Shown here one piece after another: positions 1 through 12,976 of a stretch of 64,000 nt of DNA. Position 1 is the stretch's first letter; every line of letters starts with the position of its first letter. The DNA is from Hydra vulgaris (taxonomy: Eukaryota > Cnidaria > Hydrozoa > Anthoathecata > Hydridae): NCBI RefSeq assembly GCF_038396675.1, contig NC_088928.1, positions 56,596,001 to 56,660,000 on the forward strand. Direction: 5' to 3'. Both the position numbers and the translations under genes were made by a program. The notes under the pieces are model-generated. The model was not told the DNA's origin and made no database searches. It saw only the letters and a program-made list of their open reading frames with translations.

Positions 1-409
1 AAACTTTCGCATAATTAGTATAAATTAAATGCGGGTTTTGATTGTATTCTGAGTGATACTTTCTTGCGCTGACCAGATTAATTAAACGTTTTTTTAATGA
101 AAAAGTTAGGAGTATGGATTAATTAAGTAATTAGGGCCTTAGGAACAAAAATTATGTTGGGGGGGGGGGCAGTACTATCCCGAAATAGTTTTAAGGACCT
201 TTTTTCTATTTTTAACGTCATTTTTTCAGTCAATTTCTTCAAAATTATTTATTTTAAAAATCATTGGGGGGACAAATGCCCCTGCTGCCCACCCGGAAAA
301 TATGAATAGTTCCGAAGATACTATTTCAGATGAAAGAGGAAGTATAACAGGTTTTTAATCTGCATTTTACCGTATTACGTGTAATCTTAATTGAACATGA
401 CATAAACGT
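1..409. other. no gene recognised
   Basis: AT-rich sequence with a G run near 160-170. It lies downstream (minus-strand sense) of the Penelope-like fragment and shows no recognisable coding or repeat structure. It could be diverged element 3' sequence, but the hammerhead motif seen in the other copies was not found here. Confidence 0.4.
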
Positions 410-1501
<1,092 letters not shown>

Positions 1502-1753
1502 CATATGTGATAAAGATATAATATAGATGTAGTATAATATGTATAATATGAAGTATAGATAAAATACATTTTAAAAGACACAAATACAACAACAAATCAG
1601 TTTGCAGATCTAGTTTGTTCTTATATATAGTTGATTTTAAAATATTTTAACTCACTTACTAGTTTGTTTTTTCAAAAATACTGGAGAAGATACAGGTGCT
1701 CAATAAATACATTAATAAAGGTTTGTCTAATATTTAAACAATAAACGAAAATG

Positions 1754-1754
<1 letters not shown>

Positions 1755-1822
<68 letters not shown>

Positions 1823-1858
1823 TATATATATACTTATATATACTTATATATATAAAAC
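1755..1858. repeat. (TA)n microsatellite
   Basis: TA tract followed by interrupted TATAC/AGTATA units. It lies in the presumed intron or upstream part of the decayed SWIM-family gene. Confidence 0.9.
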
Positions 1859-1884
1859 GTAAGAGTTTGTTCTTATAATTGTTT

Positions 1885-2300
1885 AATAATTTTATGTAAA
1901 TGGAAAAAAACAACTTTATTATTGTAAATCCCACAAAGAAGCACAAAAATGTGTAAAAAAATATGAGTTAGCTACAACAAAACGATTTGTGGTGTTTAAG
2001 GCAAATAAAAACTTTGGATGGACTGGTATGCTGGTTTTTTAATATAAAAATGTTCAAAATAATATATTTTAAATTGTTTTAGTCAGTTAAATTTTTTTAA
2101 ATTTTAATAAAAAAAAAAGATAAAAAAAGGTTATGCTTTAGACATTTTTACAAAGACTCATAATGTACTTTGGGATGATTTTGCTATTCCTTGTTCTGGG
2201 ATGCCTTTCATAATAGTTTCAAGTAAAGTTTTAGATTGTCATCATGGGTTCGACAGAAATATTTCATTAAAAAAAAATTATCAACTAAAGAAAAGGAAAA
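1885..2300 (+). pseudogene. 5' exon remnants of a SWIM/CARF-like gene
   Basis: Two short coding-like pieces. The first (about 1925-2030) reads KYELATTKRFVVFKANKNFG and ends at a GT splice-like site. The second (about 2145-2290) reads WDDFAIPCSGMPFIIVSSKV followed by a DCHHG motif. From memory of the family this is typical of the central region of large cnidarian SWIM-finger proteins, with some likeness to the calcium-responsive transcription factor core. Same-strand pieces continue after the P element and as far as the SWIM finger at 15.6 kb. Family assignment of this part is tentative; there is no start codon context and the gene is decayed. Confidence 0.45.
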
Positions 2301-2430
2301 TTAACATAATACATTACATTTAAATCTTTGGTATCACTCTTTACTGTAATAACTTTTAAAATCAAAATAAATTTTGAAAAATAAGTTGTATAATAGGGTA
2401 TATCAAAAAAACAAAAAAAAATTACTATAC

Positions 2431-2495
2431 CATGGCCTACTATATTACACGGCCGTGTATGTTACATTTTAGAGGCCGATTCTAAGAGGCCTATT
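2431..2495 (+). repeat. P element left terminal inverted repeat
   Basis: 65 bp, identical to the reverse complement of 5839-5903. It contains the 12-bp perfect palindrome ACACGGCCGTGT (about 2447-2458), so the palindrome occurs at both ends of the element. Confidence 0.95.
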
Positions 2496-2533
2496 TACGC
2501 AACAAAATAATGACAGTGCAATATTAAAAAAAC

Positions 2534-2882
<349 letters not shown>

Positions 2883-2928
2883 TAATGCTATTTTAGACAA
2901 TTTGTTATTATTAGTAAAGCTGAATATT

Positions 2929-5487
2929 ATGGTTAACAAATGTGTTGCATTTGGTTGTAAAACTGGATACAACAGTTCTTTAGAAGATATAAAAGTTGCT
3001 TCTTTTCATTTTCCGTTGAAAAATCAACAGTTGCTAAATTATTGGATTCGTTTTGTAAATCGTAGTGATTGGGTGCCTTCACCAAATTCTGTCTTATGTG
3101 AAAAGCATTTTAATGAAAAGTACATTATTCGAGGTATAAAATGCAAGTTAAATTGGAATTTAAACCCTATTCCTGAAATTTTCTCAAGCGAATGCTTAAA
3201 ACGACCTTCCACACTACCATCACCTATTGCTTTAAGAAGACCACCTAAAACTCGTATTTATCAAGAAGATGAACTTAGTTTTTTTTCTGAAAATGATAAA
3301 ATAACTGAATGGAACAAGTTAAACAGTAAACATTCACCAGAAGGTTTTCAATTTAAAAAACATCTCAATTGTGTTATTTATTACAATTTAATATTTGATC
3401 CTTTAACGCATTTTCCTTCTGTTCTTGAATCAATAAAAATTGATCATTGTTTATGTGTAGGATTACAATACAAAGGAAATAATGTTCCACTTCCACCATG
3501 GTTAATTAAAGGTCATAATGCCAAGTTAACTAGTTTGAGTATGCTAGAAAATCTTGCATCGTACATAAAAAATATAGCTTCTTCTAATAGAAATATACTT
3601 CTTGAAGAAATAAACAGTAGAATATACTATAAAGCAAAGGGTCAACCGCAATATTCTGCAGATATGATAAGACATGCTTAATTATTAAGATATACATCTA
3701 AACAAGCATATGAAATTTTACTTGAATCATTTCCTTTACCTTCAATTTCTTTATTAAATAAAATAAAACAAGGTGGAGTTGATGCAATAAAGGCTATTAA
3801 AACACTTCGTGAGAAGGGTTCAATACATGAAGATATAATACTAATTGTAGATGAATTTTATCTTCAGAAACAGGCACAATATTGTAGTGGTGTCTATGTG
3901 GGTACAGATGACAATGGTATTTTGTACAAAGGAGTTGTTGCATTTATGATTGTTAGTTTAAAGAAATCTATTCCTTATGTTATAAAAGCAGTACCCGAAG
4001 TTACCATTAGTGGTAAATGGCTTTCAGAGCAAATATCAGATTCTATTAGTTCTCTTTCTTTATCTGGTTTTAAAATTCGAGGAGTTGTTACTGACAATCA
4101 TCAAGCAAATGTAAATGCATTTAGTTTACTTTATTCTAAATTTGGTAATCAGTCAAATTTATTTATTTATCATCCTGATAGTCCAAATATTAAAATATAC
4201 TTATTCTATGATAGTGTTCATATTGTTAAAAATATCAGAAATAATTTATTACACTGCAAAAAATTTGTCTTTCCATCATTTACTTATAATATAAAAGATG
4301 ATGTCTATAATTGTCCAGCTGGTTATATAACTTGGGGAGATTTTCATCTTCTACATTCTAAAGATGAACAACTTCAAGGTAATTTGAAAAAAGCTCCCAA
4401 AATTACATATCAAAGTCTCCACCCTGGTAATAAAAAGCAAAATGTTTCTCTTGCACTTTCGATTTTCGATGAAACAACAATTGCAAATTTTAAAAGTTAT
4501 TTTCCAGAACGAACTGACATTTATGGTTTTTTAAGTATTTTTCAAAAATGGTGGACTGTTTCAAATTCAAAACAACAATTTAGTCCTAATAAACTTGGTA
4601 ATGCAATTATTTTTGATGATGGTAAAACCACATTTTTTAGGCAACTAGCTGATTGGATTGAACTTTGGCAGAAATCTCCATTTTTTACTTTATCAAAACA
4701 AACATCATCTGCTCTTATCACAACCCTGCGTTCTCAAACAATGCTTATAGACGAGCTTATCGACGAAAGATATTTGTATGTGCTTACTTCACGACTTCAA
4801 AGTGACCCTATAGAGCGTAGATTTTCTCAATATCGACAGATGAGTGGTGGGAGATTTCTAGTAAGTTTACTAGAAGTTCAACATTCAGAAATTATTTTAG
4901 CATGTCGGACTTTAATTAAGGAGAATGTAAATTTTTGGGATGAAGATTTAAAGAACAATTATGATAATCCAATTAATGATGAATTACTAATAACATTAGA
5001 TTTAAACTCAAATGAGATATCAGAATTAATTCTCTCACCTGAAACAGAAGAAGTTGCAACAACAATAGCTGGTTACATAGCAAAGAAGTTAATAAAAAGA
5101 AGCAAATGTAGCAATTGCAAGTCTATGCTTGCTACAGATGCAAGCAATATAAATATTTGTCAATATCTACAAATACTTTCACGAGGTGGTCTTACTGTGC
5201 CTTCACTTTCACTTAAGGATTTCACATGTGGATGTTTTGCAATCTTAGATAATCTTTCAAGTTTAATAACTAAACAAAGTGTTAATGTCAAAGATGTATC
5301 AAGCTTTGTTTTATCAAAGTACTTTCCAACAGTTTGTTTTACTTGCGATTTACACAAAAAATGGGGGTTTAAATTTGCTTCTAAAATTATAATTAATGTT
5401 TTTTTTAACAATAAACAGAAGATAATCAATGCCACTCTACGAAAAGATGCTGTTATAAGTTTTAAAAGTAGACAGAGAGAAAAATAA
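2929..5487 (+). pseudogene. P-element transposase (THAP9-like), one nonsense codon
   Basis: The start chosen is ATG 2929, giving [10 protein letters not shown], the first half of a C2CH THAP zinc finger (second half CEKHF), which binds the transposon ends. One reading frame runs on to 5487, broken only by TAA at 3679-3681 (after MIRHA); no frameshift is needed. Downstream are the family's acidic and conserved blocks: VDEFYLQ near 3850, VVTDNHQ near 4087, DSVHIVKNIRNNLL near 4210, RRFSQYRQMSGG near 4820, and a Cys-rich tail. The total of about 850 residues fits a full-length P transposase. The stop should separate the DNA-binding and catalytic parts, so the copy is probably inactive unless it is read through. 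Confidence 0.9.
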
Positions 5488-5838
5488 TATTAAAAAAAAA
5501 CAAATATAAATAGATAGTAACATAAAAAATTATAATAAAAAAAAAACAAATTTTTACCTTTTTTTTTTTTGTAAATTCCCAGTGCTGTCAATTTAAATGT
5601 GTAATGTACAAATATATAAAAATATATATTATATATACAAATATATATATATATAATATACATAGATATATACGTTTATAAATACATAAATCGCTAGTAT
5701 AAAAGCACAAAATGCCAGTTTTTCGTGAATACTTTTTCATAGTATTTTTATTCGTAATATTATATTTATACTATCTATTTAGTCTAGATAAGATATAATT
5801 AAATGTTTTCGCTATAGTTGCGCAGCCATCTTTTTTAT

Positions 5839-5903
5839 AATAGGCCTCTTAGAATCGGCCTCTAAAATGTAACATACACGGCCGTGTAATATAGTAGGCC
5901 ATG
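5839..5903 (-). repeat. P element right terminal inverted repeat
   Basis: Exact 65-bp reverse complement of 2431-2495, followed by the 7-bp target duplication ACTATAC at 5904-5910. Confidence 0.95.
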
Positions 5904-5910
5904 ACTATAC

Positions 5911-6240
5911 CCTCATATGTTTGGGATTTGGTCTATAGAAAAAGAAAATTCCCATATGTCATAGTTCATCTAGTCCACAATTGCAAGAAAATGGAAAAGA
6001 AAATGTTTATTAAGGAAAAAGATGATGCAGCTTACAGAGCTAGAACTGAAAAGTAGAGACTCTTTCTAACTATAGAAAAAAAAAAAAAGAGATTCAAGAG
6101 CTCAAGGACGCCAGGATAGTAGCATATCAATATGTAGTGAAAATTTAGATGGATTTGAAACAGCTGACTGCAAATTTGGCTCTTCAACAGATGATGAATT
6201 TGACGAAAAACTTATGAAGAAAAAAAAAGGTAATTGTGAA
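5911..6240 (+). pseudogene. middle exon remnant, probably of the SWIM-family gene
   Basis: Immediately right of the P element a readable stretch gives SYVWDLVYRKRKFPYV, then KKMEKKMFIKEKDDAAYRAR and, after a stop and A-run, an acidic Ser-rich piece near 6110-6235. It is on the same strand as the SWIM pieces on either side. I do not recognise a domain here; assignment to that gene rests on position and strand only. Confidence 0.35.
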
Positions 6241-6371
6241 CTACTTTGTTATTAAAATTAATTTTTTTTATAATCAAGCATTTATTTTATTTCCAGAACA
6301 ACTTTGTAATAAATAGAGGCATATTAACTTAACAACAAATTTAAATTAAAAATTTATTTATTAAACACTTT

Positions 6372-6730
6372 TAGATTAAAGAAAATGAACGCAGACTTCG
6401 TGGAGATTTGATCCAGACTTATAAGTTATTAAATAAGATTGAAAACGTGGACTTTTTAAACGGTTTCAGCCTAATGATTTTCAATTATCTAGAGGAAACG
6501 GTGTCAGGTTTGAACGCGAAAAAACAAAGTGCAACTTAAGACACCCATTCTTTACTAACAGAATAACAAAACAATGGAATAAACTACCTAAAGATGTAGT
6601 TAATGCAAAATCAGTAAACAGTTTTAAAGCACAATTAGACAATTGGCTCCTTTTAAATAAAATTAATACTGACACGGCTGTCTAAGTGTGTTATTAATAC
6701 ACACACTCGTCGTCTTCGGGCGGCTACAGC
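6372..6730 (+). mobile_element. 3' terminal fragment of a LINE (CR1/jockey-like)
   Basis: Translates, with one frame change, to the typical C-terminal end of a LINE reverse-transcriptase polyprotein: ERRLRGDLIQTYKLLNKI, then CNLRHPFFTNRITKQWNKLP and VNAKSVNSFKAQLDNW before a stop near 6685. The fragment ends in a CTA trinucleotide tail, as expected for a LINE 3' end. It is heavily 5'-truncated. Confidence 0.8.
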
Positions 6731-6855
<125 letters not shown>

Positions 6856-7215
6856 AATAATCATAGAGCTTACTCCTAATGAGCTTATTAAAGAAACATC
6901 AATTGTGGCAGCAAGATATAATATTGGAATACGACTTCAGACCGCAATTATGCCTGCAAATCTAATGTTGATTTTAAAGAAATAAACATCTCTAGGTCTT
7001 CTGTTCTTAGAAAACGGTTTCAGATAATTCAGTCAACAAGGGGACTTAAGAAAGCAAATAATTGATTTGGCTTTCCAAAATCAAAAATTGCTATTCTGAA
7101 TTTAAAGGCAGCATAACTTCATTGTTGCGTTGTGTTGCCACAGCGCAAACTGAAGATCAGGCAGAAACTGCTATTGAATCAGAACACTCCTCAAACTTTT
7201 GGCTAGATGAAAATT
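6856..7215 (+). pseudogene. coding-like remnant, possibly SWIM-family gene
   Basis: Starts with ELTPNELIKETSIVAARYNI and becomes broken by stops downstream. It sits on the same strand between the LINE tail and the next SWIM-family piece. No domain recognised; placed with that gene by context only. Confidence 0.3.
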
Positions 7216-7300
7216 TTTTATAAATTTAAGAAATATATTACAAATCATTGGTTTAGTATTAAAGAAGTAACTATGTAATTTACCTTACTATTACCAAAGC

Positions 7301-7346
7301 TTACAATCGAGATAATAAAGAGAGATCTTTATTATCTCGATTGTAA
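7301..7346. repeat. perfect hairpin, 20-bp arms
   Basis: Arms 7301-7320 and 7327-7346 are exact reverse complements around a 6-base loop AGAGAT. No transposon ends or coding frame are evident around it. Confidence 0.9.
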
Positions 7347-7529
7347 CGTATATGTCGATTGTAACGTGATAACTTAATGATAACATTATTTTAATGTTGT
7401 TTATATTATTCATAATTTTTTTACTTTTTATCTGTGTCTTTATACATTATTTTTTTCACATTGACGTTTCTTTTCTTATGTAGACAATTTTAATTGATAC
7501 ACTCATTTTATTTTGCCTAGAAATGGATA

Positions 7530-7735
7530 TGGGCTTTTCGTCGGGATCTGTTGTTAGTAAATTTGAATACTAACAATGGGGTTGAACGACAAAATGAATC
7601 ATTCAAATACTCTTTTTTTCGAAAGCATAAAAACTCTTCTATTACTGGCATGCTAGCTGTGTTAATTGAAGAATTCTTTCCAGATAAGTTAGAACAACAA
7701 GTATTTAATTGTCAATTATAAGTATTCTCAACTTC
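7530..7735 (+). pseudogene. SWIM-family gene exon, left of BEL insertion
   Basis: Reads NTNNGVERQNESFKYSFF, then a conserved GMLAVLIEEFFPDKLEQQVF block. From knowledge of the family, these segments sit just upstream of the SWIM finger in cnidarian SWIM-domain proteins. The BEL element begins 17 bp to the right, and the finger itself is found on its far side at 15.6 kb in the same orientation. Confidence 0.6.
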
Positions 7736-7751
7736 AATGCAATTGATAAAA

Positions 7752-7984
7752 TGTCATAAACATTTGTTAAACCACGCGATGATGTCTAGTATTTTTAAAA
7801 TAACTACTATATGGTAGGAAGTTGGTAATTATTATCTTAATTTTAGTTACTGATAATTGCCAACTATGTCAGATTTAGTATAAATAACGCTGTTTTCTTA
7901 ACAAGAATATATAAAAACAAGTTACAAAAAATGCGCTAAGTCGATCTTCCTTAGTCAGTTAAAAACAAAGAAATATTCACAACA
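7752..7984 (+). repeat. BEL 5' LTR
   Basis: About 233 bp, TGTCATAAAC ... TTCACAACA. It matches 15148-15378 with scattered substitutions and small indels. Confidence 0.93.
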
Positions 7985-7989
7985 AAAAG

Positions 7990-8007
7990 TGGCGACCCTG
8001 CCAGGAC
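7990..8007 (+). other. primer-binding site
   Basis: TGGCGACCCTGCCAGGAC follows the 5' LTR by 5 bp, the position and style of a tRNA primer site in BEL/Gypsy-type elements. The priming tRNA was not identified. Confidence 0.7.
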
Positions 8008-8210
8008 ACTGAAATCTACTGAACACTCTACAAGTTATCAACTGACGTAAGGAATCAAAGATTACAATAGAATTTAAAATGCCTCCTAAGCAACGCGAAG
8101 ATCCAATCCCTACACTACACAAGGAAATTGGAACTAACGTTAACTAAATTATTCTTAATCAAAAATATGGAATCACTTCTTAAATTATACGCCAACATAG
8201 TCGTGATATC

Positions 8211-9866
8211 ATGGATCTTCCCTACATAAAAAATACCGACGTGGATCAAGTACATAATTTTTACAGAAAATTAAATGTAAGCATAAACTCGTTGAAAACT
8301 TTAAACAAATTGAAGGCGGCAGAAATACTAATACGCGAAACTCTCGACAAACTTGGCCCTGTTAAATCTGATATTACTCGAACAGATCCAAAATGGCAGG
8401 AATGGGGCTTTGAACAGCTAATTGAGGTTCTACGTGAATATACGTTACGAAACCCAGAATCATCTATTGGACGACCAAGAAATAATATCAGAAAAGAAAA
8501 TTCAAAACCCCACAATAATTGGGAGCACAAAGATCAAATGGAAAAACACTTCCAACATAACGAAACTAGAAACAATGGCTGCAGTTCACAAAATCATCGC
8601 AGTCACGAGTGTACGAAACTTCATCCAACGCAGCAAAGGAAACAATATCTTAAAGAAAACCATCGCTGCTTCAACTGCACGTCAACAAACCACACAGTAT
8701 CCAACTGTCGTAGCAAACGTTCTTGCTACCATTGTCAAGGAAGGCATCATTCATCTATATGCACTGGGGTTAATAAAGACGAATCAAAAAAAGGTATCCT
8801 TATGACTGGATACGAAGGGCAAACTATTCATCCCACAGTTGTTGTGAACGTTGGCAAATATAAAGTGAGAGCACTCTTGGATACGGGAGCTGGTAGTTCG
8901 TATGCTTCATCTACGCTAATCAAGTGCCTAAAGTTAGAGCCAAATAATTGGGAATCAAAAAACATTGAAACAATGACTGGATCAGTGCATCAAAACCTTC
9001 TGTTATTCTACACAACTCTATATTCAATAAACGGACGCAACAGCCTTGATATTAAATTCTAAAAGTTAGAAAGAAAAGTGCTTGCAGTACTACAAAATCC
9101 GAGGATATCCGTCCTAAAAAGGAAATTCAAACACTTAGAGAGATTGCATTTTCATTATGAATATGACTACGATGATCATAAAATTCATCTTATAATTGGT
9201 GCTGGTGATATTGCAAAAATAAAGTTGAAAGGTTTCAGGACTGGAAATGATGGAGAAGCTATTGCAGAAGAAACCATATTTGGATGAACGGTTATGGAAC
9301 CAGGACAAAACACCTCTGACTGTATATATTTTACAAAGTCAACCAACGACAGTTACAAAGAACTATATAGCTTGGATGTTCTTGGTCTAGAAGATCAAAG
9401 CGAAGGGAATCAAAATGAAGTCTATGAAGAATTTAAAGAGCTGCTACAATAACACTCAACTGGTTTTTATCACACTGGATTACCATGGAAAGAGGAATAT
9501 TTAAAACTGGCATCTTATTCAGATGGGAGCATCTCAAGGTTGCATAGTTTACTAAGGAAACTGGAAAAAAAAACAAATAATCTCATAAAGTATAACGCTA
9601 TTATTCAAGAACAACTCATGGATGGGATAATTGAGTGTGCACCAAACAAACCAACTGGCAAGCGAATATTCTACATGCCTCGTCGAGCAGTGATAAAAGA
9701 GGACTCCGAAACAACCAAGCTAAGGATTGTTTTTGACGCGTCAGCTAAAGCTTACGGATCACCCTCACTTAACGACTGTTTACATATTGGTCCTCCATTG
9801 CAACCCTTACTACTCAATGTTATTTTACAAAACAGATTGCAACCTGTTTGTCTTACTGGAGACATT
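8211..9866 (+). pseudogene. BEL gag-protease-RT (first part)
   Basis: A single frame from ATG 8211 is broken only by nonsense codons at 9060-9062, 9285-9287 and about 9450; a possible gag N-terminus starting at 8079 is also broken. Seen in order: a gag helical region, two CCHC-type zinc knuckles (CFNCTSTNH and CYHCQGRHH, about 8665-8765), the retroviral-type aspartic protease site ALLDTGAGSS near 8872, and the RT N-terminal part with KLRIVFDASAKA near 9717, ending LTGDI. At 9867 the frame runs into an inserted poly-T tract. RT resumes at about 12977. Confidence 0.88.
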
Positions 9867-10404
9867 TTTTTTTTTTTTTTTTTTTAGTTATAAGTTTGCC
9901 GTTTAAAATAATTACAACTCTCGCATTGGTAAAATATACACATGGCGGGGGCAAGAAGAGGACATAATAGTCTTATCGCCGAGCTCCCAATAATCCGTAA
10001 ATAACCATGAGCGAGATCTCGTCTCGTTCTCGTTTCTCGTAAGAAATGGGACTACTCGTGAGAAACGAGAATTAGAAAATTCTTGCGAGAAGTAGAACGA
10101 GACTTAAATATTTTATTATTTTCCAAATTAAAAATTATTATAATTTACAAATTGCTTAATAATTTGTTTTTTTAATTAATTAATATTTTGACTCTTAGAT
10201 TTTTTAATTAGATTTTTTTTTTAAATCTAATTAAAAAATTTTATGTAGATTTTAAATATTTTTAATTAGATTTTAAATACAAAAGCTTTTTCTATAAAAT
10301 GGTGCACTTTCGACATAATTTCATTAGTTTACCAGTGGAATTCAACTTGAGACATATTGCTCATATTGAAAAGAAATATTCTTACCTCATTTCAACGATC
10401 AAAA

Positions 10405-12255
10405 ATGTCACCAAGAAAAAACAAAATCTGGAGATATTTTCAAAAAACAAGTGACGGTGCTAAATGCAAGGCGTGCAAAAAGTCTTTGAAAACAAAAGAT
10501 GGAAACACAAGCGGACTTCATCGTCACCTCGAAAAAAAACACAGCCAAGATTACGTTGAGTATTCTGAAAAAACTGACGATTCTCTTCTTCCTCCTCCTA
10601 AGAAGAAAAAACGAATTATGGTCGAAATGCTTGAAACAAAGTCCAAATATGACAAAGACAATTCCATTCAAAAACAGTTTGACTCTGCAATGCTGGATTA
10701 CTTTTGCACTGATCTGGCATCCTTTTCAGCAGTCGAAGGAAGAGGTTTCAAGAAATTGTTTGACATTGCAAACCCTAAACTGAGCGTTCATCACAGAACA
10801 ACATATTCAAGAAAGCTTTCAATTCGGTCAAGAGAAGTTCAAGCTGGAAAGAAGAGCATAATAACGGAGATCACGCCAAATCTAAAAAGTGCTGCATTTA
10901 CTTCTGACCTTTGGACTTCTAGAGCTCAGGACAGCTACATCTCTTGGACTTTTCATACTATTGACGAAAATTGGAGACTACATCACTGGACACTCCATGT
11001 CCAACAGTTTCCAGGCAGATACACAGGTATCTTAATTGAAGAAAAGCTGGATTCTTTCTTAGAAGAACTAAATTTGCCTGCTGATTTGCCAATGTACTGC
11101 GTGAACGACCAGGCAAGAAGCATGAAACTTGCAGTCAAATTGTCAAAGCGCCTTGACCAATACTTGTGCAAAAATCATATTTTGCAATGTGCAGTTCGAG
11201 ACTCATTTAGAATGACTGCTGAATGGATGATGCGTTGCAAACATGCAAAGATTTGGCTTCTTTAACTCACAAGTCAACAGTTGCAGCTGAGTTTTTTGAA
11301 TCAGAATCAGACGCTCAAGGAATCATTTTAGACAGTTACGCCAATCTGTTGACACAAGATGGAATAGTGAACTGGATTGCATGGCTTCTGTCCTACATCT
11401 AAAGAGTGCAATTATCAGCTTATGTGCAAATGAAGATATTTTTTCTTCAAAGACCATCAGTGCATCACAGTGGAAATCAATCGAGGGAGCAGTAGAAATT
11501 TTGGCACCACTTAAAGAAGCTACAAAAACGTGGTCGGCTGAGTCTACTCCAACAATTAACACCGTAGCCGATCCTCTTTATTTAATCCATGACAAAATTG
11601 ATCAATTTATTGAGAAGGATGGAAAAAATGACTACGGTGTCTTGCATGCAAAAAAATTGAAAAGCTGCATTGAGAAAAGATTTCCTCTTTATCACACTGG
11701 AAACTTATTGAGTGCTGCAACAAACTACTTTAACCCTGCTTTAAAGGGACTTCACTTGAAGCTCTTCAAAAAATTTCAAACAACAAAATAATGGTTAGCC
11801 TCACTGGTTAAAGATAACCAGTGAGGCTAACTATTAGGGGACAAATAACCTGAAAGGACTCTGTTGCCAGAGTCCTTTCAGCAGATTTGTCCCCTAATTC
11901 AAAACTGAAGCGCAAGTTAAACGTCAGACTTGAAACAAAAGAGCCAACATCTGAACTGAATTCTATTATGAGCGAAATGTGCCAGTATGAATATCTCCCT
12001 GATGTCAAAAAAGACTTTCCGATTCTTGATTGGTGGAAATTGCATTCAAATACATTGCCAGAACTTTCTTCATTAGCTAGACAAATTTTAGCTATTCCAG
12101 CAAGTTCAACTAAATCAGAGAGAGTTTTTAGCTCAGGTGGAAATGTCGTCCGATTATCCAGACACAACTTACACCCAGAAAAAGTAGAACAAATCATCTT
12201 AATCAGAGAAAACATTGTCTTGTTGGAAAAGTTTGGCAAAAAAATTCTGAATTAA
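10405..12255 (+). pseudogene. hAT transposase with BED finger, frameshifted
   Basis: Start chosen at ATG 10405 (MSPRKNKIW). A BED zinc finger follows (CKACKKSLKTKDGNTSGLHRHLEKKH), then the catalytic region with DLWTSRAQDSYIS near 10910 and CVNDQARSM near 11098. The frame shifts near 11265 and again before 11887. The C-terminal hAT dimerisation domain is clear near 12090-12240 (AIPASSTKSERVFSSGGNVV). A block of nested hairpins (11794-11898) lies between the last two pieces. The protein would bind the element ends and catalyse cut-and-paste transposition; this copy is inactive. Confidence 0.88.
11794..11898. repeat. two adjacent perfect hairpins inside hAT transposase
   Basis: Hairpin 1: 16-bp arms 11794-11809 and 11816-11831, 6-base loop. 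Hairpin 2: outer 14-bp arms 11833-11846 and 11885-11898, inner 13-bp arms 11851-11863 and 11868-11880 with loop TTGC. All arms match exactly. They interrupt the transposase reading frame. Confidence 0.93.
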
Positions 12256-12976
12256 TATTTGAAAAAGTTGTTTACATTTGACAAATTTCATTTGTGTCTA
12301 TATGTCAAAACCATATTTACATTTTTTTTTTTTTTACTTGGATTTTAATAAATTTGTTTTCAAAAATTGTTAAATTTCTCGTCTCGTCTCGTTCTCGGTC
12401 TCACGAGAAGTACTAACTTCTCGTCTCGGTCTCGTCTCGGTTTGAAAAAACCTAGTCTTGCTCATGGTTATCCGTAAATAATATAGCTATCAAATCTGGT
12501 CATTAAAGATGTTATCAAATATAAAAAGAAAAAAAAGAAAGAAAATTTTTTTTTTTTTAAAAAACAACAACAACAAAAAAAACAACAGCATAAAAACAAC
12601 AACAAAAAAACAAAAACAAAAAACAAAAACAAACAAACAAAAAACAAAAAAAAAAAGACAAAAAAATAAAGATAATATATTCTAAAACTTATTTTTAAAT
12701 ATAATTGAACACAAAGCAAAAATAAAAAAGAAACAAAAAAACAAGAAAGATATTCGAAACTATATACAAATGTTTTTAATTATTGCGATTAAGAATTCTT
12801 AATTAGGAAATATAATGAAAAGAATTTAAACTTCTATAGCAAGACCTTTTGTTTTTCATAAAAAGAAAGTTTTTTAGTGAACTAAGTTTTTAAACCTTAA
12901 CAAATAAAATGAAAATATACTATACAATATTTTAAAGGCCAACAAATAAATATAGCTTTAGAAGAAGTCCTTCATT

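Larger units (their letters stand above)
10002..12470 (+). mobile_element. hAT transposon copy 1
   Basis: Terminal inverted repeats TAACCATGAGCGAGA / TAACCATGAGCAAGA are flanked by a perfect 8-bp duplication TCCGTAAA (9994-10001, 12471-12478), the hAT signature. Both subterminal regions carry repeated TCTCGTCTCG-type motifs (10015-10095, 12375-12440), likely transposase binding sites. It contains a broken BED-finger transposase. Confidence 0.92.
9867..12976 (-). mobile_element. retroposon-like insert in BEL RT, itself carrying a hAT
   Basis: Insert between LTGDI and KQALLQIRV of the BEL RT. The left edge is a run of about 19 T, i.e. a poly-A tail if the insert lies on the minus strand. The remainder (9886-9993 and 12479-12976) is A/T-rich with poly-A/C tracts and no recognisable domain. 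The hAT element sits inside it with its own duplication. It is probably a 5'-truncated non-LTR element or SINE; the family is unknown. Confidence 0.5.

Noticed and set aside
12468..12719. Minus-strand Phe/Cys/Leu-rich frame
   Set aside because: Translation of A/C-rich low-complexity sequence in the retroposon-like insert.
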